Assembly (NCBI GenBank): GCA_946480685.1
Contig: CAMLLI010000253.1
Coordinates: 1-6,624 of the forward strand
DNA from: an uncultured Flammeovirgaceae bacterium
GTDB taxonomy: Bacteria > Bacteroidota > Bacteroidia > Cytophagales > Cyclobacteriaceae
Direction: 5' to 3'
DNA: 6,624 nucleotides
The notes under the pieces were generated by a model. The model was not told the origin of the DNA and searched no databases. It saw only the letters and a list, made by a program, of their open reading frames with translations. Numbering within the stretch: the first letter of the stretch is position 1; each line of letters begins with the position of its first letter. Of this stretch, positions 1-4,793 are shown in pieces. The translations under genes and the position numbers were made by a program.

Positions 1-74
1 ACTAGCTTTCCATTATCGTGCAGGGCTACAGAGCAAACTGTAGTGGATGTTTCCAGACTTAAAATAAGAGCCAT
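1..74 (-). CDS. tsaB: tRNA threonylcarbamoyladenosine biosynthesis protein TsaB, N-terminal fragment (runs off the left edge)
   Basis: Only the first 24 codons are in the window. They begin at the ATG whose complement is at 72-74 and read MALILSLETSTTVCSVALHD, then NGKL. The pattern Ile-Leu-Ser-x-Glu-Thr-Ser-Thr-x-x-Cys-Ser-Val-Ala-Leu is the conserved first beta-hairpin of the ASKHA fold in the TsaB/TsaD family. TsaB (YeaZ) is the non-catalytic partner of TsaD and, with TsaE, helps transfer threonylcarbamoyl to A37 of ANN-decoding tRNAs in the cytoplasm. The start overlaps the stop of the upstream S41 peptidase by one base (TAATG), which supports both this start and translational coupling. 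TsaB rather than TsaD is inferred from the motif being right at the N-terminus with Thr-Ser-Thr; the fragment is short, so the rest of the gene would settle it. Confidence 0.8.
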   Translation of the reverse strand, partial: MALILSLETSTTVCSVALHDNGKL

Positions 75-1723
75 TAATTGAGGAAAAGAATTTTCTTGTA
101 TGCAGCATCGTTGTTCAGAACTTTACGCGCTTCCAACACAGCTTTATCACGTGGCAGCGAAACTTCTGCCTGACCTTCGTTCTGCGTATAATGAAATGCA
201 ATCTGCTCTTCGAGTACTTGTATAATTTCTGTTTTGAAGCGAATCATATCAGTGGACTTGCTGGCATCGATTTTATTTTTCAATGCATTTAACTGCGTCT
301 CCATCTCGCTATAATATTTTTCTTTTTTAGCAGTCTCTATCAATTGTTTCGTGTTTCGTTCCAGTGGCGTTGAATACGTAAATTTATTTTCTTTAATCAG
401 ATGCGTAAACTTCTCGTAATCTTTATCCGTAAGATGAAATGATTTAAAGTCGGGTGCCGTTGGGTTTTCAGCGCAGTAACGCGATGCAAATTCAAACACC
501 AATCCGGAGCTTATCAACGCTGATGTAATTGTTCCAACCGGTTCATATTCAACATCTATATCCGGATCCAAGCCACCGCCATCATAAACTTTTCTCCCGC
601 GTTTTGTTTTAAATTCTGACTTCAGCGAATCTGCAACGCGCTCTACCGTTCCATCATCTTTACGATGGGTATAATCGAGTGCCTGGATACACCGACCGCT
701 GGGTATATAATATTTAGCGGTCGTTACTTTCAACTGTGAATTATATGCAAGCGGACGTGTTGTCTGCACCAATCCTTTTCCAAAAGTTTTTTTCCCGATC
801 AGCACAGCACGATCATAATCCTGTAAAGAACCAGCAACAATCTCGGAAGCAGATGCACTTCCCTCGCTTACTAAAATAATCATCGGGATTTCTGTATCCA
901 CCGGACTATTCAAGGTAGTATAACTTTTATTCCACTCTTCAACTTTACCTTTTGTTGAGACAACTTCCTGTCCGCGAGGAATAAAGAGGTTAACAACGTT
1001 AACTGCTTCGTGCAATAAACCTCCCGGGTTCTCTCTTAAATCCAGAATAATTTTTTGAGCACCGTGTTGTTTCAATTCAATTAATGCACTTGAAACTTCA
1101 TTAGAAGCTCCGGGTGTAAAATCATCAAGCCTGATATAGCCGATCGTTGGTTCAACCAAACCATAGTAGGCAAGATTATCGATGCTGATTTTTTCGCGTT
1201 TTATTTTCAACACCAAATCATCTTTTCGGCCGTAACGTCTTATTGTTACTTCGATATCTGTTTTGGGTTGTCCTTTTAATAAAGCGCTTACATCGGTGGT
1301 AGATTTACCCTGAACATTTTTACCATCGATAGCAACAATCTCATCACCGACTTTAATACCGGAGCGATAGGCAGGAAAATCTTTATACGGAAAAGTAACG
1401 ACTGTTTTTTTATTGATGATGCCGATCAATGCACCAATGCCTCCATACTGACCGGTAGTAGAAATACGAAATGATTCAATTTCATCTTCCGGAATATAGT
1501 CCGTGTATGGATCGAGCGATTCGAGCATACCATCAATTCCTTTACGGATAAGTTTTTGAGGTTCGACCTCATCAACATAGTATGCATTGATTTCCTTGAA
1601 CAGCGTAGCAAATATATCAAGGCTCTTCGCGATGTCGAAATATTTTTCAGCAGGTGTTCGGAAGGCGAACGCGAGTACTGCACCGAGTACAAGTATGAAT
1701 GGCCATTTAATTCTTCTCCACAT
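74..1723 (-). CDS. ctpA: Membrane-anchored S41 family C-terminal processing peptidase (CtpA/Prc type)
   Basis: Serine endopeptidase of the C-terminal processing family, which cuts periplasmic substrates near their C-termini. From the ATG at 1723 (549 residues), an N-terminal Arg-Arg-Ile-Lys segment is followed by one hydrophobic stretch (about 5-21), a signal anchor or signal peptide. A helical cap region follows, then a PDZ domain (about 89-176, with GIKVGDEIVAIDGKNV at 122-137). The S41 core comes next: LDLRENPGG at 227-235, GSASASEIVAG at 288-298 and TFGKGLVQ at 313-320. Ser291 and Lys316 are spaced 25 apart as in Prc and D1 protease, with Gln320 four residues on, so the dyad is intact. 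About 150 lysine/glutamate-rich residues follow the core. The frame also opens at an ATG at 1747, eight codons earlier. I prefer 1723 because it puts the positive residues directly before the hydrophobic stretch and has AT-rich sequence just upstream; neither start has a clear ribosome binding site. It lies 99 bp after rnpA and overlaps tsaB by one base. The physiological substrate is unknown. Confidence 0.93.
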   Translation of the reverse strand: MWRRIKWPFILVLGAVLAFAFRTPAEKYFDIAKSLDIFATLFKEINAYYVDEVEPQKLIRKGIDGMLESLDPYTDYIPEDEIESFRISTTGQYGGIGALIGIINKKTVVTFPYKDFPAYRSGIKVGDEIVAIDGKNVQGKSTTDVSALLKGQPKTDIEVTIRRYGRKDDLVLKIKREKISIDNLAYYGLVEPTIGYIRLDDFTPGASNEVSSALIELKQHGAQKIILDLRENPGGLLHEAVNVVNLFIPRGQEVVSTKGKVEEWNKSYTTLNSPVDTEIPMIILVSEGSASASEIVAGSLQDYDRAVLIGKKTFGKGLVQTTRPLAYNSQLKVTTAKYYIPSGRCIQALDYTHRKDDGTVERVADSLKSEFKTKRGRKVYDGGGLDPDIDVEYEPVGTITSALISSGLVFEFASRYCAENPTAPDFKSFHLTDKDYEKFTHLIKENKFTYSTPLERNTKQLIETAKKEKYYSEMETQLNALKNKIDASKSTDMIRFKTEIIQVLEEQIAFHYTQNEGQAEVSLPRDKAVLEARKVLNNDAAYKKILFLN

Positions 1724-1822
1724 AATATAGCTTTCGGGTTCTGGCATCAGGTGTGATGTGACCGGGGGCGCGTGCGTGTTGCTAAGTAAATATAACGACT
1801 ATTAACTTCAATCGCTACGGCA

Positions 1823-2215
1823 TCAGGGAGTAATCGTATCGGTAGTTTGCGTTGTTGGTTTTGGTAGTTTTTTGAACGAAAGAAGCATTCTTCGTTTCAT
1901 TTCATCAAAAAGCAGAATCTCTTTGTGGGTATAGATATAGCAGATCTGCAACGGAGGGGCTGCTGGCAGGAGTTCTTTTTGTAAACGGTAGGCTTCGCGT
2001 ATTCTCCGTTTGATGAGATTACGATCAACTGCACGTTTGAAATTTTTCTTGGATACCGAGATGAGAACCTGGTGATGCTGTATTGCAGGATCGGGGCTTG
2101 GCAAAAACAAAACCTTGAAAGGGAACAAATAAAAAGAGGAACCCTTGTCGAAGAGTTCCTGTATATGTTTTTCCTTACTGAGTCGTTCTTCCTTACGGAA
2201 CGTAAATTTCCCCAT
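1823..2215 (-). CDS. rnpA: Ribonuclease P protein component
   Basis: The small basic protein subunit of RNase P, which binds the catalytic RNA (rnpB, not in this window) and helps it remove 5' leaders from precursor tRNAs. The 130-residue product has the usual family length. It opens with TFRKEERLSKEKHIQELF, the typical N-terminal helix, and carries the RNR signature KRAVDRNLIKRRIREAYR at about 60-77, with the conserved Arg-Asn and Lys-Arg-Arg residues that contact RNA. The last ten or so residues are Thr/Pro-rich and probably disordered. The frame could open three codons earlier at a TTG (2224). I chose the ATG at 2215 because it is a standard start and gives the expected MGKFTF-like beginning. 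It follows rpmH by 53 bp, the near-universal bacterial arrangement, and is probably cotranscribed with it. Confidence 0.96.
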   Translation of the reverse strand: MGKFTFRKEERLSKEKHIQELFDKGSSFYLFPFKVLFLPSPDPAIQHHQVLISVSKKNFKRAVDRNLIKRRIREAYRLQKELLPAAPPLQICYIYTHKEILLFDEMKRRMLLSFKKLPKPTTQTTDTITP

Positions 2216-2239
2216 AGAGATCAAAAATATTCAATCTCT
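2216..2239 (-). promoter_or_regulatory. Short dyad touching the rnpA start codon, with a -7-like box inside it
   Basis: Arms AGAGAT (2216-2221) and ATCTCT (2234-2239) are perfect complements around a 12-base AT-rich loop, and on the transcript the stem ends directly against the rnpA ATG. The loop and arm contain TATTTTTG on the minus strand (2222-2229), an exact fit to the Bacteroidota -7 consensus TAnnTTTG. No TTTG or TTG lies at the expected 19-20 base spacing upstream, so a full promoter is not supported. The element could weakly limit rnpA translation or be chance in an AT-rich gap. Confidence 0.25.
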
Positions 2240-2268
2240 TCCAGGGAAGTTGAACTACCTGAAAGGGA

Positions 2269-2430
2269 TTATTTATGCTTTAAGGTCTTCTCGTCAGAAA
2301 CAGTAAGTTTCTTGCGTCCTTTTCTTCTGCGGGATGCTAATACTCTGCGTCCATTAGCAGAAGCCATTCTCTCACGGAAACCGTGCTTGTTCTTTCTCTT
2401 TCTGCGGGAAGGTTGATATGTACGTTTCAT
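2269..2430 (-). CDS. rpmH: 50S ribosomal protein L34
   Basis: A 53-residue, strongly basic protein that matches L34 across its length: it begins [20 protein letters not shown], continues [20 protein letters not shown] and ends [13 protein letters not shown]. The conserved MKRTYQPS start, the KHGFRxRM core, the NGRRVLxxRRxKGRxxL block and the short acidic-basic tail are all visible. L34 sits in domain III and near the exit-tunnel side of the large subunit. The gene is below the size at which simple ORF scans usually report, and it is easily hidden by an unrelated plus-strand frame crossing the same bases. The start is the ATG at 2428-2430. rnpA follows 53 bp downstream, and a Bacteroidota-type promoter lies 38 bp upstream. 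Confidence 0.98.
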   Translation of the reverse strand: MKRTYQPSRRKRKNKHGFRERMASANGRRVLASRRRKGRKKLTVSDEKTLKHK

Positions 2431-2447
2431 AGTAATCCGTTATTTAT

Positions 2448-2464
2448 CCCTTACTTTTTAAGGG
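2448..2464 (-). promoter_or_regulatory. Small hairpin in the rpmH leader
   Basis: CCCTTA (2448-2453) and TAAGGG (2459-2464) form a perfect 6-bp stem with a 5-base loop, on either strand. It lies between the proposed rpmH promoter and the rpmH start, and by the usual distance from a -7 box the transcript would begin at about 2461-2464, putting the hairpin at or close to its 5' end. Such a position could protect the messenger from 5' decay or be a regulatory target. There is no U-tract after it, so it is not a terminator. Confidence 0.4.
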
Positions 2465-2467
2465 CTG

Positions 2468-2499
2468 CAAAGATGGACAGGATTTGCGGAATTTACAAA
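2468..2499 (-). promoter_or_regulatory. Bacteroidota-type promoter for rpmH-rnpA
   Basis: On the minus strand TTTG (2496-2499) is followed after 20 bases by CATCTTTG (2468-2475), one mismatch from TAnnTTTG. The Bacteroidota primary sigma factor recognises TTTG or TTG near -33 and TAnnTTTG near -7 with about 19-20 bases between. The predicted transcript would carry a leader of roughly 30-35 bases before the rpmH ATG, and it would probably extend through rnpA and possibly into the peptidase and tsaB genes, since I see no terminator between them. Confidence 0.65.
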
Positions 2500-2523
2500 C
2501 CCTCTCCGCAGGATTTATCAAGA

Positions 2524-2561
2524 GCTGATCATAAATCTGTTAAAATCTATGATTATGCAGC
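2524..2561. repeat. Bulged inverted repeat between the kinase gene and the rpmH promoter
   Basis: GCTGATCATA (2524-2533) can pair with TATGAT (2548-2553) and CAGC (2558-2561), giving 10 base pairs interrupted by a 4-base bulge (2554-2557) and a 14-base loop. It sits just after the kinase gene and 25 bp upstream of the rpmH -33 box. No T-run follows on either strand, so it is a poor intrinsic terminator. It could be an mRNA 3'-end structure or a binding site, or an AT-rich coincidence. Confidence 0.25.
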
Positions 2562-2598
2562 AATTTCAACACATTTATCCTTCCCTGTAAAATCTGCC

Positions 2599-3597
2599 CT
2601 ATGCCACAAGATCCGACAAAATCTTTTTTGCCTGAGCCGGATCAAGTCGCGGTCCCCATTGCGTTACTACGCGTGATGACGCCAGTGACGCTAACTTACC
2701 AGCTTCAGCATAACTATGATTGTGTGTTATTGCATACAGGAACGCACCGGCAAACATATCGCCAGCACCATTGGTATCGATCGCCTGCACTTTATACGGT
2801 TCAATCTGTATAAATGTATCGCCATCAAAAATCAAAGCACCGTTCGCGCCCAGCGTGATGGCAAATCGTTTGGCAACCTGCTTCAGTTTTTCGCGCGCCT
2901 CAAGAATGCTTGAAGTGCCGGTGAAGATCATCGCTTCCTCATCATTACAAAAAAGAAGATCAACACTTGCTCCTACAATCTCCTGCATCTGTGAAGCGAA
3001 ATACTTCACCATGCTCGGATCTGAAAAAGTAAGAGCGACCTCAACTTTATTTTTCTCTGCAATTCGTTTTGCCTCTTTTATAGCTTCAAGACCCTTTGGA
3101 CTTGCTACCAGATAGCCTTCGAGGTATACATATGAGGAATCTTTAATAGCAGCTTCGTCCAGGTGCTGCGGCGAAAGGAATGAGCTTACTCCCAAAAATG
3201 TATTCATGGTACGATGTGCATCCGGCGATGTCATCACCAGGCAACGGCCTGAGTGTCCTTCCGGACAGCTCTCGTATTTTAAATTCGTATCGACACCATT
3301 TCGCTGAAGGTCTTCCAGGAAAAATTTACCAAGCGCATCGTGTGCGACCAGGCATGAGTAAAAAGATTTTCCTCCGAACTGGTTGACAGCAACGATCGTA
3401 TTGCCGGCAGAACCTCCGCCCGACATTTTACTCTTTTGCATATCAATAACCTTCATGAGTTCGAGCTGGCGCTTTTCATCCACCAGTGTCATCACGCCCT
3501 TCTCGATGCCGTTCTTCTCAAAGAAGTCGTGTTCAACTTCGGTTACAATGTCTACAATCGCATTACCTATGCCGTAAACGTTATACTTTTTACTCAT
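2599..3597 (-). CDS. PfkB-family kinase, probably adenosine kinase
   Basis: A cytoplasmic ribokinase/PfkB-fold kinase of 332 residues. The N-terminal strand YNVYGIGNAIVDIVTEVE (5-22) carries the substrate-binding Asn and Asp; GGGSAGNT (60-67) is the glycine-rich first PfkB motif; DTNGAGDMFAGAFL (274-287) is the second signature, with GAGD forming the anion hole and Asp280 as catalytic base. No residue expected to be essential appears missing. The sequence style, including GNAIVD and the GGSAGNT and DTNGAGD blocks, is that of the adenosine kinase branch common in Bacteroidota, which phosphorylates adenosine to AMP with ATP in purine salvage. Other nucleoside or sugar specificities within PfkB cannot be ruled out from sequence alone. 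The ATG at 3597 has AT-rich sequence before it. It follows the phosphodiesterase gene by 75 bp, and a possible promoter lies in that gap. Confidence 0.9.
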   Translation of the reverse strand: MSKKYNVYGIGNAIVDIVTEVEHDFFEKNGIEKGVMTLVDEKRQLELMKVIDMQKSKMSGGGSAGNTIVAVNQFGGKSFYSCLVAHDALGKFFLEDLQRNGVDTNLKYESCPEGHSGRCLVMTSPDAHRTMNTFLGVSSFLSPQHLDEAAIKDSSYVYLEGYLVASPKGLEAIKEAKRIAEKNKVEVALTFSDPSMVKYFASQMQEIVGASVDLLFCNDEEAMIFTGTSSILEAREKLKQVAKRFAITLGANGALIFDGDTFIQIEPYKVQAIDTNGAGDMFAGAFLYAITHNHSYAEAGKLASLASSRVVTQWGPRLDPAQAKKILSDLVA

Positions 3598-3618
3598 TTA
3601 CTTTTCCAGATTTTCCCG

Positions 3619-3649
3619 CAAGGATACAGAATAAATAGAAGAATACAGA
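3619..3649 (-). promoter_or_regulatory. Possible Bacteroidota-type promoter for the PfkB kinase gene
   Basis: On the minus strand TATCCTTG (3619-3626) is one base from TAnnTTTG, and TCTG (3646-3649) lies 19 bases upstream, one base from TTTG. The spacing is right and the predicted leader would be about 15 bases. With one mismatch in each box, this is a candidate only; the kinase could instead be read from the upstream gene. Confidence 0.35.
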
Positions 3650-3657
3650 AAGTGACC

Positions 3658-3672
3658 GACAGGGACGCTGTC
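3658..3672. repeat. Small stem-loop directly after the phosphodiesterase stop codon
   Basis: GACAG (3658-3662) and CTGTC (3668-3672) form a 5-bp stem with a 5-base loop, beginning at the base after the phosphodiesterase stop. On the gene's own strand no U-tract follows, so it would be at best a weak transcription end. On the other strand it is followed by TTATTTTTT, but no plus-strand gene needs a terminator here. Confidence 0.2.
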
Positions 3673-4587
3673 TTATTTTTTCTGAACGTTCATGTTCAGT
3701 GTCATTTTATACTTCCGGGCCCGATCAGGATAGTCGGTAATAAAACCGTCTACACCCATACCTTTTAAGGCAAGCATTTCTTTTTCGTCATTTACCGTCC
3801 AGGGAATAACGCGGATCTTGCGCTTGTGCAGGAGTGTTACTTTGTCTTTTGAAAGAAGCTTGTAATACGGACTATATATAGAAGGGTTGAACCCCAGATC
3901 TTTCAGATTCGCTTCGATGGATTTTATATTTTCAACGAGTGCAGCGAGTCGCACGTGCGGATATTTTTTCCGCCAGTATTTCAATACACGGAAATCGAAA
4001 GATTGTATCACCACCCGTTCCAGTGGTAAGTAATCGTTGATAACACTATAAACGAGATCAGAATACTCTTCAACAGTCGGGTGAAATTTCTTGTCGCCAT
4101 CCGGTGAGCTCTTGATCTCAATATTATAGTCTACTTCATATAGTGTTGCACTTTTGATGTGATCTTCAGCTGCAACAATAACATCACGCAGCAAAGGTTT
4201 ACTTAGCGCTATCTTTTGCTGCTCCGGAAATTTTTCGTTGCCGCGTGAGCCGCAATCATACTTGCTCACTTCGGCATACGTCATTTCATAAATATTATAC
4301 TTCTTCTCTTCCCTTTCGGTGATGGGTCTCCCGGTGGTATCAAGACAAATACCTGCAGACATGAACGGTTCATGCGAGAGAATTACCTGTTTGTCTTTTG
4401 TGATCACAACATCCATTTCCAGTGTCATAACGCCAGAGTCCAGCGCAGTGATAAAAGCAGGAATGGTATTCTCCGGCCTCAAACCACGGGCACCACGGTG
4501 GCCCTGTACTTCAAACTTGGGCATATAGATTTGCGCGGAACATGTTACCGATATCAATGCAAACAGCAATACAATGTACTTAACCAT
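3673..4587 (-). CDS. Secreted glycerophosphodiester phosphodiesterase (GDPD family)
   Basis: Hydrolyses glycerophosphodiesters such as deacylated phospholipid headgroups to glycerol-3-phosphate and an alcohol, most likely in the periplasm. The 304-residue product starts MVKYIVLLFALISVTCSAQ, a signal peptide with likely cleavage after Ser17-Ala18. Cys16 is not in a good lipobox, so lipidation is less likely. The TIM-barrel signatures follow: HRGARGLRPENT (30-41) with catalytic His30, the metal ligands Glu57 and Asp59 in LEMDV, His72 in LSHEP, NIEIK with Glu157, VIQSF at 193-197, IPWTVN at 261-266 and DGFITDYP at 280-287. All expected active-site positions are present. The frame opens 28 codons earlier at an ATG at 4671, but that start would put a cysteine-rich non-signal stretch in front of a good signal peptide, so I chose 4587. 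It lies 206 bp after the exporter gene, behind a terminator. The exact substrate is not visible. Confidence 0.93.
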   Translation of the reverse strand: MVKYIVLLFALISVTCSAQIYMPKFEVQGHRGARGLRPENTIPAFITALDSGVMTLEMDVVITKDKQVILSHEPFMSAGICLDTTGRPITEREEKKYNIYEMTYAEVSKYDCGSRGNEKFPEQQKIALSKPLLRDVIVAAEDHIKSATLYEVDYNIEIKSSPDGDKKFHPTVEEYSDLVYSVINDYLPLERVVIQSFDFRVLKYWRKKYPHVRLAALVENIKSIEANLKDLGFNPSIYSPYYKLLSKDKVTLLHKRKIRVIPWTVNDEKEMLALKGMGVDGFITDYPDRARKYKMTLNMNVQKK

Positions 4588-4681
4588 GCCCGAAGATAGA
4601 ACCACAACCTGCAACGTACAAGCATCGGTACATGAACAGCAGATTAACGTGTTATTATAAAGATGACTCACATCCTGCTAT

Positions 4682-4765
4682 AAAAAAACATCCACACACA
4701 GCGCGAGAGTCAGGCTTAACCCCAATCTATAACCACTCCTGACTCCGCACTGCATGTGGATGTTT
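4682..4765 (-). terminator. Rho-independent terminator of the efflux operon
   Basis: On the minus strand, starting 28 bases after the exporter stop codon, an outer perfect 11-bp arm pair (4755-4765 with 4686-4696, AAACATCCACA against its complement) encloses a 3-bp CAG/CTG step, a 3-bp GCG/CGC step and an inner perfect 8-bp pair (GAGTCAGG at 4707-4714 with CCTGACTC at 4738-4745). Together these give about 25 base pairs with two small internal loops, one bulged base and a 23-base apical loop. A run of seven T residues (complement of 4682-4688) ends the stem. It separates the exporter from the phosphodiesterase gene. The stem is longer and more interrupted than a typical terminator. Confidence 0.8.
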
Positions 4766-4793
4766 ACCACGTCCACGTGATGCTATATATTTT

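Noticed and set aside
43..52. GTGGATGTTT, the same ten bases as the terminator arm at 4756-4765
   Set aside because: Here it encodes the conserved Glu-Thr-Ser-Thr of TsaB, so the match is best explained by chance.
1..81. A plus-strand open frame ending at a TGA at 79-81
   Set aside because: It has no recognisable motif and lies opposite a clear TsaB N-terminus whose start overlaps the upstream stop as TAATG.
1748..1822. Possible promoter between rnpA and the peptidase (TATATTTA)
   Set aside because: The last base misses the -7 consensus and the nearest TTG upstream leaves only 14 bases of spacer.
2072..2416. A 114-codon plus-strand frame across rnpA and rpmH
   Set aside because: It is antisense to two well-recognised conserved genes, and its translation has no domain character.
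3436..3768. Plus-strand frame spanning the kinase start and the phosphodiesterase end
   Set aside because: It runs antisense to two real genes and the gap between them, with unlikely composition and no motif.
4588..4671. An N-terminal extension of the phosphodiesterase to an ATG at 4671
   Set aside because: The extra 28 residues precede an ideal signal peptide and resemble translated intergenic sequence with four cysteines.
4767..4779. Tandem CCACGT repeat and CACGT/ACGTG dyad after the exporter stop
   Set aside because: It is a 12-13 base pattern in a 3' untranslated region, too short to separate from chance and not placed near a promoter.
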